64,000 bases of DNA from Schaalia sp. JY-X169 (GTDB taxonomy: Bacteria; Actinomycetota; Actinomycetes; Actinomycetales; Actinomycetaceae), in contig NZ_CP059675.1 in the NCBI RefSeq assembly GCF_014069575.1, forward strand, positions 372,001 through 436,000. Reading direction: 5' to 3'. Within the stretch, counting starts at the first letter, position 1; each line of letters starts with the position of its first letter. The translations under genes were made by a program, and so were the position numbers. Below the pieces are notes generated by a model, which was given only the letters and a program-made list of their open reading frames with translations, was not told the DNA's origin and ran no database searches. Positions 48,472 to 57,130 of the stretch are shown in pieces.

Positions 48472-49320
48472 TTATTTTGCGAATACGTAGGTTTCATCGT
48501 CGAGTCGAACTATGTCGTAGGCTTCTCGGGCTTCGTCTTCGAGGAAGTCGTAGTCGGGTGTTAGGTAGTCGAAGTAGAAGCCTCGCTCGCTGGCGAATTC
48601 CAAGACTTCGCGTTCTTTGTCATCAAGGTCGCAGATCTCGCTGATTGCGTCTTCGTGGTTGTGCCACGACCCGATGTAAGAGTCGTGGAAGTCGCCCATG
48701 ATGTCTCCGCTCATAGCGTTGACGTTTGGTAGCGATAGGAAAGCTTGCAGGGCAGCGTCTTCGTCGTAGCGCAGGGTTCGAAGGGTCCGTTTCAGGTCTT
48801 CGATGTCTTCATTGCCGTAGATACCGGGGACGTGTACTGTGCCGGGTTGGTCGCGGATCTCAACTTCTGTGGGGACAAGAATGTTCTCAAGCTTTGGTGG
48901 GTATGGTTCGGGGTCTTGGATGCTCTCGGCGAAGCGGAACCTTTGACGCACTGCGTAGTAGCCGAGCCAGTTGATGAGGTCGGTGGCTCTGGGTGGTGCT
49001 TCCGGGTGGTTGTAAAGAGAGAGGTATTCTTCGCGGATTTCCTCGTAGTTGCCGGTGTTAGTCCTGGCGTAAGTACTGAGGTGACTGTCCGGGCCGATGG
49101 CTCGCCCGAGCACGCCCGCGATGCGCAGTGCGGTGTCCTCATCGATTTGTTTCTTGCTTTCTAAGGCGTGGTCGATTCCGGCGATGATGATGTCGGCGTT
49201 TATTTCGGAGGCAACGTCGAAGCGTCGCCAGTTCGGCACTTCCCGCACTCGCGCGGGGCGTGCTTGGGTTTCTGGGGTTTGGTGGCGGGGTTGGTAGGTT
49301 TCTGGGTTGTTATTCATCAT
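48472..49320 (-). CDS. ArdA-like antirestriction protein (long form)
   Basis: A 282-aa acidic protein. The C-terminal quarter has the ArdA-type pattern FHDSYIGSWHNHEDAISEIC (about 213) and the closing FYFDYLTPDYDFLEDEARE then YDIVRLDDETYVF. By family knowledge ArdA mimics DNA and blocks type I restriction enzymes. The N-terminal part (about 1-130) is unassigned. The start region overlaps the upstream gene: its AGGAGG ribosome site lies in that gene's EGGEYDDE codons. ATG 49320 and 49317 are both possible. A segment AFLSLPNVNAMSGD is echoed in the 50431 protein. Confidence 0.6.
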   Translation of the reverse strand: MMNNNPETYQPRHQTPETQARPARVREVPNWRRFDVASEINADIIIAGIDHALESKKQIDEDTALRIAGVLGRAIGPDSHLSTYARTNTGNYEEIREEYLSLYNHPEAPPRATDLINWLGYYAVRQRFRFAESIQDPEPYPPKLENILVPTEVEIRDQPGTVHVPGIYGNEDIEDLKRTLRTLRYDEDAALQAFLSLPNVNAMSGDIMGDFHDSYIGSWHNHEDAISEICDLDDKEREVLEFASERGFYFDYLTPDYDFLEDEAREAYDIVRLDDETYVFAK

Positions 49321-49789
49321 CGTATTCACCTCCTTCTAATATTTGGTGTAATTGACTCTCGGGCGCGATGACGCCAGGTCTTAGGAATGTGTGTAGGCGG
49401 TCAGAGTCGATGCCTTCAAACACGTGGTAGTAGCGGGCGAGATACTCGAAGGCGTTATTGATATCTAGGGCGACCACGGCTGCAGGTACGTTGCCTGCTT
49501 GGCAGGCGAAGTTCAAGGCTTCATACCAACCGAGGTCGGCAGCTTTTTCACTTACGAAGTCCCTACGTGTTTCGTAGCTGCCTTCATAAGTGTCAAAGAA
49601 GCGTTGGAGTGGGCAGGTCTCTTTCATGTCAGCAGTTCTCTGCTCATCGGCGCTTTTGGACAGGTATTTCTTGTAAACCTTGACGGCATCTTCGATGAAG
49701 AGTTCTTCATCTCTGGGGTCGTTTCCTGCTAGTTCTTCTTCTGGAAGTCTGGGCATATCTGGATGCCTGGATGGTTTTTCTGGGTTCAT
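49310..49789 (-). CDS. ArdA-like antirestriction protein (short form)
   Basis: A 159-aa acidic protein. RFFDTYEGSYETRRDFVSEK (about 77-96) followed by AADLGWYEALNFACQAG and ALDINNAFEYLARYYHVFEG with a final RLHTFLRPG closely follows the ArdA C-terminal pattern. Start ATG 49789 with AAAGGAG; the frame extends upstream without support. It overlaps the following gene by 11 bases, so both are translated together. Likely role: protecting the incoming element from host restriction. Confidence 0.6.
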   Translation of the reverse strand: MNPEKPSRHPDMPRLPEEELAGNDPRDEELFIEDAVKVYKKYLSKSADEQRTADMKETCPLQRFFDTYEGSYETRRDFVSEKAADLGWYEALNFACQAGNVPAAVVALDINNAFEYLARYYHVFEGIDSDRLHTFLRPGVIAPESQLHQILEGGEYDDE

Positions 49790-49898
49790 AGTGTGTTCTC
49801 CTTTTCTGGTTACTTGGTTTTGTTGCTCCTTTCTTTGGGGCCGTTTAGTGGTGTCGACCAACGTCACGGAGGAGGCTGGCCGACACCTAGTGCTGGTT

Positions 49899-50288
49899 CT
49901 AGCGGTCGGTCATGATGACCGGACACTCGTCAAGTTCCAGTTTTGCTTCCACAGCGAAGTTGTCTTTCGTGTTGAAACTGAGCACTTCGTCTGTGGCCGC
50001 GAACATGACTTGCGGGTGAGTTTCTCTCCAGAACTCCAAGAGCCGGAGCAGTCCGAGCCTGTCTTCGACCGCGATTGGCCCACAGTTGTCGACAAACTCC
50101 GCGATCACGATGGTCTGCGCCTTAGTGGCCAGATCCGCAATGATTTTCCGTTGTTCATCGAGGCTGGGGTACCTGCCTGCGTAGAAGTCTGGCTCGTAGT
50201 CCTCTTTTTCTTGGCGCAGGTAAGCGACCCCGAAACGGTATGTTTCGCCTCCGTAATGGTTGTTATAGACAGATTGGTAATCGGTCAT
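49899..50288 (-). CDS. Hypothetical element protein
   Basis: A 129-aa acidic protein, not recognised. Begins MTDYQSVYNNHYGGETYRFG; the middle (LATKAQTIVIAEFVDNCGPI) looks like a strand-helix unit and GLLRLLEFWRETHPQVMF follows. Strong ribosome site AAAGGAGG before the ATG. It lies in the ArdA-like gene series and may belong to the same counter-defence set, but no motif shows this. Confidence 0.65.
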   Translation of the reverse strand: MTDYQSVYNNHYGGETYRFGVAYLRQEKEDYEPDFYAGRYPSLDEQRKIIADLATKAQTIVIAEFVDNCGPIAVEDRLGLLRLLEFWRETHPQVMFAATDEVLSFNTKDNFAVEAKLELDECPVIMTDR

Positions 50289-50381
50289 AGTTGTCGCCTC
50301 CTTTCAGCGATGCCCACGATTGGTTACGTGGCGCTATTTACTTATTTGTTCCTCCCGGCTGGTTGCAGGGAAGCCTTAGCT

Positions 50382-50424
50382 GCGGGACAAACCCTTGGGG
50401 TATTGGCCCCGGGGCTTGTCCCGC
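50382..50424 (-). terminator. Hairpin after the 50431 gene
   Basis: GCGGGACAAACCC (50382-50394) pairs with GGGCTTGTCCCGC (50412-50424) with one mismatch, and a smaller GGGG/CCCC stem lies in the loop. It starts 6 bases beyond the stop of the minus-strand gene. There is no T-tract on that strand; it may terminate, attenuate or stabilise the mRNA. Confidence 0.5.
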
Positions 50425-50430
50425 TGGTGC

Positions 50431-50877
50431 TTAGCTCGCCGAATCGGTTTCGATGGCGGTGTGATCAAAAACGACGCAACGGTCGTAGGCGACAACCAAC
50501 TCGTAGCGATCCTCGATAGCTGCGTGGAGTTCGTCCTCATCCCATTGCAGGAGATCCTCGAACTCGAGCTTGGCGTTAGCGGATTGCCTGATCTTTTCCC
50601 AGTTGTTGAGCGTCAGTAGCTTCTTCTGTGCTTCTTCTCTGTCACGATCTTCGAGGATGTAGGCGTTTTCGTACTGCTCAAGCAGTTGGTCTGCGCTTAA
50701 TTCTTTGACGACGGGCAGGTGAAGGAACGCTAGGAAAGCGGTACCGTGCTGCTCGTAGCCGGTCTTGACTTGGCTAAGCCACTTCTCCTTGCACATCAGC
50801 GTTTCGAGGACATCGATGGAAACGCGCGTTGCCTTGTCGATTTCCTCTCGCCATTGTTCGTTGGTGTGTTTGTACAT
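50431..50877 (-). CDS. Hypothetical protein resembling the neighbouring ArdA-like proteins
   Basis: A 148-aa acidic protein. TAFLAFLHLPVVKELSADQL (about 46-65) followed by LEQYENAYILED parallels the 48472 protein (AALQAFLSLPNVNAMSGDIM, then FHDSYIG). Its end LLQWDEDELHAAIEDRYELV then CVVF follows the same hydrophobic-D-x(6)-Y pattern as the two ArdA-like proteins. It is probably a diverged paralogue. ATG follows AAGGGAGGGAG. Confidence 0.55.
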   Translation of the reverse strand: MYKHTNEQWREEIDKATRVSIDVLETLMCKEKWLSQVKTGYEQHGTAFLAFLHLPVVKELSADQLLEQYENAYILEDRDREEAQKKLLTLNNWEKIRQSANAKLEFEDLLQWDEDELHAAIEDRYELVVAYDRCVVFDHTAIETDSAS

Positions 50878-50963
50878 GATCTCCCTCCTTTCAGGGCTGA
50901 TTATTGATCTCCGGCTGACAGGTATTCCCCGTCAAGCACCGGTCTGGGGAAGCTCTCGTCGAG

Positions 50964-51737
50964 CTACTCGTGCGGGCTTGGTCCGTCACGAATCAGGGAG
51001 CTCAAGTGCTCGTGGGTGATGACGATGAACAGCTGGCCAGGTAATTTCGGCTCTGTAGAGATTGCTTGGCTCAGTTGCTGGGCCCGGCCAAGGTTGGGAA
51101 CGACCCAGACCACAAGTGGGAACACCCCGAGCTGTTTCTGCTCCGCTCCGGTGCGCCGGTATGTTTCGTATTGCCAGCACTTCCGGATCACCCGGCCGGG
51201 GTTCTCGGTCGCTCGATCAACCTCAATAAAGTAGTAGTCAACAAAATCTGTGGTGGTAACCCCCAGGGCTAGGTCGGGCTTCAAAGTCGTGGCCATGCCT
51301 GCACTGCCTAGGTAGGTGCGCCAGCAACCCGGTTCTGTTTCAACCAGCGCTTCCAGCCCGGGCGTTTGGTGAGTGGTTTCTTCGAGCAAGACCCGCACCT
51401 CAGCGACGGCTAGGAGATGCTCTAGGAACGTTGTCGAGTAGTGGTGCGGACGAATTCGACCGGTGCGTTTGCCAGTCAAGAGGCGCAGGCCTTTAGTGGT
51501 AAGCGTCCAGATCGTCACAGCCGAGCCGCCTTGCCAGCCACCGACCCGACGCTCTAGTGCAGTGATGAGTCTTTGCTCTCGTAGGGAATCTAGGTGGCGG
51601 AGGGTCTGTCGCTTAGCTGATCGACGGTTGCCAAATTGGTGTCGGGCTAAGCGTCCTAGTTGGTGCGTGGTCAAGAAACGATGATCACGAAGCAGGTCTA
51701 GGAATAGTTGTTCAGTTGGTTGCAACGAGTTATCCAT
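50964..51737 (-). CDS. Replication-relaxation family protein
   Basis: A 257-aa protein. An N-terminal winged helix (about 8-75: LLRDHRFLTTHQLGRLARHQ, then RRSAKRQTLRHLDSLREQRL) precedes a restriction-endonuclease-like core with DYYFIEVDRATENPGRVIRK (about 168) and FPLVVWVVPNLGRA. This matches the Replic_Relax family found on actinobacterial and firmicute plasmids and conjugative elements, where it is thought to help plasmid replication or mobilisation. It lies next to the coupling ATPase gene, as is usual. Confidence 0.82.
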   Translation of the reverse strand: MDNSLQPTEQLFLDLLRDHRFLTTHQLGRLARHQFGNRRSAKRQTLRHLDSLREQRLITALERRVGGWQGGSAVTIWTLTTKGLRLLTGKRTGRIRPHHYSTTFLEHLLAVAEVRVLLEETTHQTPGLEALVETEPGCWRTYLGSAGMATTLKPDLALGVTTTDFVDYYFIEVDRATENPGRVIRKCWQYETYRRTGAEQKQLGVFPLVVWVVPNLGRAQQLSQAISTEPKLPGQLFIVITHEHLSSLIRDGPSPHE

Positions 51738-51902
51738 GAGTGGGCTCCCGTCCTTCGGCCTTACCGGTGACCCCTAACTGGGGGTCAGTCACCGCCACCC
51801 GTGCGGCACGACTGGCTGCCGGTCCGGCAATGAAGCCTTTGTTTACTAAAGCGAAACGTCTACCGAAACGTCTTGGCGTTTTTGGGTGCGTGGTAGGGGT
51901 TG
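51738..51902. other. Gap with short direct repeats
   Basis: 165 bases without a gene. GAAACGTCT occurs twice with a 12-base period (51853-51861 and 51865-51873), and GGTGACCCC/GGGGTCA can pair near 51770. These may be minor regulatory or replication-associated repeats; no function can be assigned. Confidence 0.3.
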
Positions 51903-54056
51903 TCATCGTTTGACTCTTCCGATGCCACTAGTTGCGCCCTCAAATTCTGGTTCGGCGCTTAGGTCGGTTAGCTCAAGGAGCTCTTTTTCGGTTTGTTCGG
52001 CGGGGGTTCCGTAGCGGGCGTGGGAGTGGGCGTAGATTAAGCCAGCATCGGTTCGTGCGGGGCTTGGTGGCCTCGTCCGTATCGTCACCCAGTCGGTACT
52101 GTTTCCTTTTTGTAAGATGTTGGCGTAGGCATGGAACTTGGGTAGTTGCATGAAGTCCTGTGGTTCTAGGCCAGGTGCTTGCTTAGCAGCGATGGCAGCG
52201 TCAAGTCCGTTCATGCCGAAGTAGATTTTGTTGCGGGCGTTCGCATTCATTGCTTCACGCATAGCGGGGTCGAGCTGAGAAAAGTATTGGTGGGCCATTG
52301 TGAAGGCTCCGCCTAACGATCTGGCTTGGGCTAAGGCATCGGAAAGGTCTCCTGGAATGCCAGCTATAAAGTCGTGTACTTCATCAATGAAGACTTCAAT
52401 GGTGTGGCGGCGCTCAACTGGTACGCCCTGGCGCGCCAGCAGCCTTGACCAGAGCTGCCCAAGTAGGAGCGTGCCAACAAGTTTGGCAGCGTCACCGCCA
52501 AGTAGTCCCCGGTTAAGGTTTACAACAACGATGCGACGCTTGGTGATTACATCGCCGATGTCGAAGCGAGGTTTGGACTGTCCGAGGGTGGCTCGGAGGT
52601 TGGGACGCAAAATGATTTGCCGGAGCTTGTTTGAGACGGGCGCTATCTCCACGGCTTGCGCTTCGGGTCGTTTAGCGTCGTACTGCCGCCAGAAAACATC
52701 CGTCCCCAGAGGGTCGGACTGGCCTTTCAAGACTTTCTTCCGGAACGCGGGATTGGTTAGCAAGGGCTGGAGCCACAATAGGTTCGCTTCCGGAACCCTA
52801 GACAAGGTCAGAAAAGCGGCCGTAAGGACGTCGGCGGTGCGGATTCCCCAGTAGTCCTTGAACAGGGACTCGAAGATGCCGAGGAGGGAGTCAGCGGTGA
52901 CGTGAGCGAGCCGTTGTGGCCCACTGAGCGGGTTGAACCCGACAGGAGCCGTGCTGGTCGGATCGATAACGACCACGTCGTCACGGCGACTTGTTGGGAC
53001 TCTGGCGAGCACGTCAGTGGCTAGATCTCCTTTAGGGTCAAAAACAATTAGGCCCCTACCGGCCGTCATGGCGTCCTCGATTAGGCCCAGCATGACCGTT
53101 GACTTAGCTGAACCAGTTGGCCCGACAAGCACCGTATGGAAAAGCGCATCTTGGATCGGTAAAGCGAATTTCTCCTCCGTGCCGACACTGGCGGTTACTC
53201 CCAAGTTCCGTGGGTCACGCACCAGTCCAGTTTTAGGGGCCAGGATCTTGGGGTGGAGTGACCCAATGAGTGGAAGTGGTGGCTCACCCGCAGGCCAGGC
53301 GGCGAAGACCGGCAGCTCGCTGGAGCGCAGGCTTTGTTGCCAGCGCCAGGGAGAACGCCCCTCATGTAGGCGAGTCGGGCTGTCCACACCTAGACGTAGC
53401 TTGGCTTCACCGGTCTCAACCGTGCGAAATGAGCCAAAGACTTGACGAACTAGGAAGGCGCTACGTGCCGGACTCCCTGTAGCACCTAAGCGAATATGTA
53501 CCTTGAAGCCATGACGTTCACGAGATTCAACCGGGACTTTGTTGGGGCGAGACCGTGGCGTATTGCCACCAGCCAGTAACAGCTCCAGCCAAGGGCTGGC
53601 GTTAGGACTCCAGTGTGCAGGTGAGAGGCGAGGGCCGAGCATCAACTGCAGGGCAACCTGCTCACCGTCCTGGAGCCTAGACACGGTACCGTATAGAGCT
53701 CGAATTCCAGCAGTGATCCGATCCTTGTTACTCGATAACGAGTGACCACCAACTATTTGAATGGCAGCAGCATCATTCATTTCTTTTCTGGTGCGTCTGG
53801 CTCTCACCATCCGCACTGGCAGATGCGAAACCAAAGCGTCTTTGATCGCTGGCAGCCGGTGCGGTTCACTCCCGATGAGCCACTGGGCGCCTTTCTTATC
53901 TACGCGAAACTCCAGGACGATGCGTCCAAGCTCCGGCGCGGTCGCGAACCTTTCTAAGACATCGGTGAGTTGCTCGGTGGCGATCGTGTCTTGCCACACC
54001 AGTTCCTTCCACTCCAACACCTGCTTCGGTCCATCGGTTATTTGGTTGCTACTCAT
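51903..54056 (-). CDS. VirD4/TraG-like type IV coupling ATPase
   Basis: A 717-aa AAA+ translocase that in conjugation brings DNA to the transfer channel. Walker A VLVGPTGSAKSTVMLGLIED (about 312), LIVFDPKGDLATDVLARVP (about 338), Walker B EVFIDEVHDFIAGIPGDLSD (about 545) and LAQARSLGGAFTMAHQYFSQ (about 565) are clear. The N-terminal 280 residues form the family's accessory region without an obvious membrane anchor, as in the soluble coupling-like proteins of actinobacterial elements. Its start overlaps the upstream 66-aa gene by 8 bases. Confidence 0.88.
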   Translation of the reverse strand: MSSNQITDGPKQVLEWKELVWQDTIATEQLTDVLERFATAPELGRIVLEFRVDKKGAQWLIGSEPHRLPAIKDALVSHLPVRMVRARRTRKEMNDAAAIQIVGGHSLSSNKDRITAGIRALYGTVSRLQDGEQVALQLMLGPRLSPAHWSPNASPWLELLLAGGNTPRSRPNKVPVESRERHGFKVHIRLGATGSPARSAFLVRQVFGSFRTVETGEAKLRLGVDSPTRLHEGRSPWRWQQSLRSSELPVFAAWPAGEPPLPLIGSLHPKILAPKTGLVRDPRNLGVTASVGTEEKFALPIQDALFHTVLVGPTGSAKSTVMLGLIEDAMTAGRGLIVFDPKGDLATDVLARVPTSRRDDVVVIDPTSTAPVGFNPLSGPQRLAHVTADSLLGIFESLFKDYWGIRTADVLTAAFLTLSRVPEANLLWLQPLLTNPAFRKKVLKGQSDPLGTDVFWRQYDAKRPEAQAVEIAPVSNKLRQIILRPNLRATLGQSKPRFDIGDVITKRRIVVVNLNRGLLGGDAAKLVGTLLLGQLWSRLLARQGVPVERRHTIEVFIDEVHDFIAGIPGDLSDALAQARSLGGAFTMAHQYFSQLDPAMREAMNANARNKIYFGMNGLDAAIAAKQAPGLEPQDFMQLPKFHAYANILQKGNSTDWVTIRTRPPSPARTDAGLIYAHSHARYGTPAEQTEKELLELTDLSAEPEFEGATSGIGRVKR

Positions 54057-54249
54057 CGTCTTTTCCTCCCTTCGTTTTCTTGGTTTGACGTTTCTCAGGT
54101 TTCTTAGTTGCCTGCTCGCTCATGTGCATGGCCAGTAGCAGCAGGATGCGGGCGTATTCTGACTGGTCGAACTCCTGGTTCCACACTGGGATCAAACGGA
54201 ACCGTGACTGCCCAACATTCCGTTTCTTGCGTGGACGGGCCGCACTCAC
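54049..54249 (-). CDS. Small basic protein coupled to the VirD4-like gene
   Basis: A 66-aa highly charged protein (MSAARPRKKRNVGQSRFRLI, C-terminal KKPEKRQTKKTKGGKDDE) with a central helix SEYARILLLLAMHMSEQA. GTG start behind GGAGG. Its end overlaps the ATPase gene start, so it is probably a real small partner gene. Not recognised. Confidence 0.55.
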   Translation of the reverse strand: MSAARPRKKRNVGQSRFRLIPVWNQEFDQSEYARILLLLAMHMSEQATKKPEKRQTKKTKGGKDDE

Positions 54250-54280
54250 TTGCGCCTCCGCCTGGCATAGTCCCGCCCCG

Positions 54281-54481
54281 TCAACGCCAAGGGTTCCTCC
54301 ACCAAACCCACAACCGCAGGCCCCCGATGATGAGAGCGATGACGGCGAGGATGAGGAACATCCACCAGATCTGCTTGACTAACATCCAGGTCAGATGAAG
54401 CAGAACGACGGCGAGAAACAGGTAAGCGCTCGAACGTAGCAGCCTCGCCGCTAAAGAGTTCGGCTTGGAATCTTCCGACAT
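54281..54481 (-). CDS. Small membrane protein
   Basis: A 66-aa protein with two predicted membrane spans (LLRSSAYLFLAVVLLHLTWM and WWMFLILAVIALIIGGLRLW) and short charged ends. GAGGGG lies upstream of the ATG. It lies in the transfer-gene series and could be a membrane component of the transfer apparatus; no homologue recognised. Confidence 0.55.
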   Translation of the reverse strand: MSEDSKPNSLAARLLRSSAYLFLAVVLLHLTWMLVKQIWWMFLILAVIALIIGGLRLWVWWRNPWR

Positions 54482-54496
54482 GCTTTACACCCCTCA

Positions 54497-55189
54497 TCAC
54501 GATGCCTCCTTGCCAGTAACCCCGGTTGCAGGGCCAGTAGCCGTTTCTTCTGTGGTTGGGTCTCCGGGGATCGGGTACCCCCACTTCGCTAGTGAGATCC
54601 GTGACGGTTCGGTTGGGGGTATTTCGTCGCCCCAGATATCCCAGTTCAACCGGCTCGGTGCCGGACGCCTAGCAAACAACTCCAACATCCGTGTCGACTG
54701 ATCAGCACCCGTGAGGCGCTCGATCATCAGGTGGATCTCTTCTGGTTTGCGAGAGTGTTCCTGCAAGGGGTAGAAGCTCCAGTTCGGTTGAGAATGAAAA
54801 GCAACCTTGGTTCCCTTACCGCGCACGCCAAGTAGCATTAGCTCTCCAGCATTACGGAAGGTATTACCGAGGGTGAAGCGTGGCTTGGCCCAGAAAAAGA
54901 AGTTCACGTACCGATACCCCCAGGCCTCCAGAACCTTGATCCCCAGCGGCACCGTCCCAGCGGTGACCCACAAGAAACAGAAACTGTTCTCGCCCATGAT
55001 TTCTTTGACTGGCTCGCCAAGACCGAGGATGCGCTCATCACTCATCACCGGATAATGGTCCTCAGCGGCGGCATAACCCTTCTTTTTCCCTCTGCGGGTC
55101 TGGTGTAAACCCCAAGGTGGGTCAGCTAAAACCACCTGGTAGGTTCCAGTCCGTGGCGTCCTGCTCCTAATCTGCTCGTTTTCTGGCAT
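54497..55189 (-). CDS. MT-A70 family adenine methyltransferase
   Basis: A 230-aa S-adenosylmethionine-dependent N6-adenine methyltransferase. The catalytic DPPW is in YQVVLADPPWGLHQ (about 20), FCFLWVTAGTVPLGIKVLEA follows, and the C-terminal end holds RMLELFARRPAPS. A TTG start 18 bases upstream is possible, but ATG 55189 has AAGGGAGC at the right distance. With no nuclease beside it, it is an orphan methyltransferase, probably modifying the element's own DNA. Confidence 0.85.
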   Translation of the reverse strand: MPENEQIRSRTPRTGTYQVVLADPPWGLHQTRRGKKKGYAAAEDHYPVMSDERILGLGEPVKEIMGENSFCFLWVTAGTVPLGIKVLEAWGYRYVNFFFWAKPRFTLGNTFRNAGELMLLGVRGKGTKVAFHSQPNWSFYPLQEHSRKPEEIHLMIERLTGADQSTRMLELFARRPAPSRLNWDIWGDEIPPTEPSRISLAKWGYPIPGDPTTEETATGPATGVTGKEAS

Positions 55190-55351
55190 GACAAATGCTC
55201 CCTTCAATCGCCCAAAAGTCCTGGGCTAGTAAGTTGATGTCAGCCAAACCAACAGATCCTGCACTGTTTTGATGCCCCAAAAAACTGGGCGGCAGGCGGT
55301 CTGGCTTCTGCTAATGGTTATACGTCAGAAACGACGGAAGATAAATATCCG

Positions 55352-55399
55352 GTAACACCCGTCATTTGCTCGAAGATCCAAGCAAATGACCGGGGTTAC
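55352..55399. repeat. 19-bp imperfect inverted repeat
   Basis: Left arm 55352-55370 (GTAACACCCGTCATTTGCT) pairs with 55381-55399 with 17 of 19 matches; the inner 10 bp (GTCATTTGCT/AGCAAATGAC) are perfect around a 10-base loop. It lies in a 270-bp gap between the element's small membrane-protein genes and the methyltransferase gene. It could be a terminator, a replication-protein site or an oriT-type hairpin. Confidence 0.55.
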
Positions 55400-55462
55400 A
55401 GGGCATAAATGGGGCTGTGAAAGTAACCGTTGACAAATACACAACACCGACAAAACAAGGGG

Positions 55463-55738
55463 CTAATCTGTTACCGAACGTGGCGCTCGCGAAGCAATTT
55501 CTGCCATCTGACGAAGTATCCGCTGACGCTCCAACATCAGGTCGAATGCCATCCTGACTGTGTGCTCACGAACGTCGGCTATGGCTTGCTCTTCTTGCCA
55601 CCACTGGAACGTATCTCGCGCCTTAGCAATGACAGTCAGAACAAGCCAAACCACAGAAGCTGCAATGACAAGGACAAGTAGGATCCTTGGGAAGATGTAC
55701 CCAAAAGCCTTGATGAACTCCGATATCCGTACAGGCAT
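55463..55738 (-). CDS. Small membrane protein of element B
   Basis: A 91-aa protein with one membrane span (IFPRILLVLVIAASVVWLVL, about 15-35) and a long cytoplasmic helix (DTFQWWQEEQAIADVREHTV, then MLERQRILRQMAEIASRAP). Its ATG overlaps the stop of the preceding gene by one base (TGATG), so it is translationally coupled. Not recognised. Confidence 0.6.
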   Translation of the reverse strand: MPVRISEFIKAFGYIFPRILLVLVIAASVVWLVLTVIAKARDTFQWWQEEQAIADVREHTVRMAFDLMLERQRILRQMAEIASRAPRSVTD

Positions 55739-56043
55739 CAGAAACCCTGATTCAAGCGTTGGGCAGCGCCCAGCGCGTAGGTACCCACTAGTTGCTCCAT
55801 CAAAGGGGCAACCCCCGGGTTTGTGCGAACATGCATCTCAGCCTGACCAACCAAAACTGCCACATTAGTCATCGCCAAAGATGTCAGGAACGCATGACCC
55901 GCTTCCTCGACCGCCCGGATCTCAGCACGCGCCGAGACCTGCTCAACTTCACGCTGAGTGGCCCGAGCAACCGCGCCGCTAACCCGCCTGCCTTGCTGTG
56001 TTGTCAGGGAATTACCCCCAAACAAAGAAACCTCGCTAGACAT
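55738..56043 (-). CDS. Hypothetical protein coupled to a small membrane protein
   Basis: A 101-aa, mostly helical, Ala-rich protein (VARATQREVEQVSARAEIRA and AGHAFLTSLAMTNVAVLVGQ). CGGAG precedes the ATG. Proteins of this size and composition are common in actinobacterial mobile elements, but I cannot name the family. It is divergent from the 56158 gene. Confidence 0.6.
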   Translation of the reverse strand: MSSEVSLFGGNSLTTQQGRRVSGAVARATQREVEQVSARAEIRAVEEAGHAFLTSLAMTNVAVLVGQAEMHVRTNPGVAPLMEQLVGTYALGAAQRLNQGF

Positions 56044-56157
56044 TTTCTACTCCGTTCGTGTCGTTGTCTTTTAGTGCCTCTAGTTTCTTTGGGTGGGATA
56101 GCGTTGGTCATGACAAAAAAGTGCACGGAAGAAAACGCCTCGTGCCGGAGGTGAGAG

Positions 56158-56994
56158 TTGGGCAAACAAAGTGATCTAGGGGACGAATCTGACGCCCTCA
56201 TCGCCACCGTGAAAAAGGAGCTGACAGCCATTCGAGGAGCCCAAGGCATCCTAGATGCCCAAAAATTCAACAACTACCCCAACCTGGTTCGAGTCTGCGG
56301 GGGTGGTGACCTGCTAGAAGCCTTCTTGATGTTTGGACGCGAGATGCGTCGCTATGCCAGCGAAGGTAACCGCAACGAAGCCGCCGCAGCGCTATCTATC
56401 ACGGCACCAGCCGAAACAGTCCTAGACCGGCTCGAATACGTAGTCGGAGTGTTTGAAGAGCGCGGACAGATCCGTGACCAACGCACCGGTAGGCGCTGGT
56501 CAGACAATGGAATCTCCACCATTGCAAAAGACTTGGTCTACATAGCCGAAGTCAAGGGACGACTCGGCACAGAAATGCTCACTATAGAGATCGATGGGGG
56601 CTTCGACGAGGGGCTCTTCTTGAGTATCTACCAACTAACGACCAAGAACCTCGATGAAACAGCACCACTAATTCGTCTTTGGAAACACGCCCGCGACAGC
56701 GACGAGATCCAAGAGAAAAAGATCAGCGTTGACCTTGAGAAGGTTCCGGCGACCGTAGCAAGCAACCAGCAATACCGATCGGCACGGCACCTCGTGCACA
56801 TCGAACTACCCCAGGACGTGCGTGATGCACAGCAGGTGACCGCAGGAACTGTCTTTTACAGCATTTCGATTGAAGGACGAGACGCCCCAATGAGAACGGT
56901 TACCTTCGCTGATAGTAGCCAGCCAGACCCTGACATCGGCCTCCAGTTCACGGCCTACCGCACCCTAGCAACCATTGATATTGTCGCGAAGTAA
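56158..56994 (+). CDS. Hypothetical element protein
   Basis: A 278-aa soluble protein, not recognised. Segments include YPNLVRVCGGGDLLEAFLMF (about 40) and AETVLDRLEYVVGVFEERGQ (about 82). The start is TTG 56158 with an ideal GGAGGTGA 5-6 bases upstream. It is divergent from the small-protein genes and stands alone; about 135 bases without gene separate it from the pilin-like gene. Confidence 0.65.
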   Translation: MGKQSDLGDESDALIATVKKELTAIRGAQGILDAQKFNNYPNLVRVCGGGDLLEAFLMFGREMRRYASEGNRNEAAAALSITAPAETVLDRLEYVVGVFEERGQIRDQRTGRRWSDNGISTIAKDLVYIAEVKGRLGTEMLTIEIDGGFDEGLFLSIYQLTTKNLDETAPLIRLWKHARDSDEIQEKKISVDLEKVPATVASNQQYRSARHLVHIELPQDVRDAQQVTAGTVFYSISIEGRDAPMRTVTFADSSQPDPDIGLQFTAYRTLATIDIVAK

Positions 56995-57130
56995 ACCGAA
57001 AATTGTTCAAGAACAAGCGTGCTTGGAATCTGTTACTTTCCTTCAGTGGCAAGGGCGACAAACCAATCCGAGCAACACCTTGAACACTGCGTTTGGCTGG
57101 GCCACGGGCTGGTTTGGTCCATCTTCCTGA

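Noticed and set aside
54246-54584. 112-aa minus-strand frame overlapping the small membrane protein
   Set aside because: Arg/His/Pro-rich shadow composition; the 66-aa frame at 54281-54481 has two clear membrane spans and a ribosome site.
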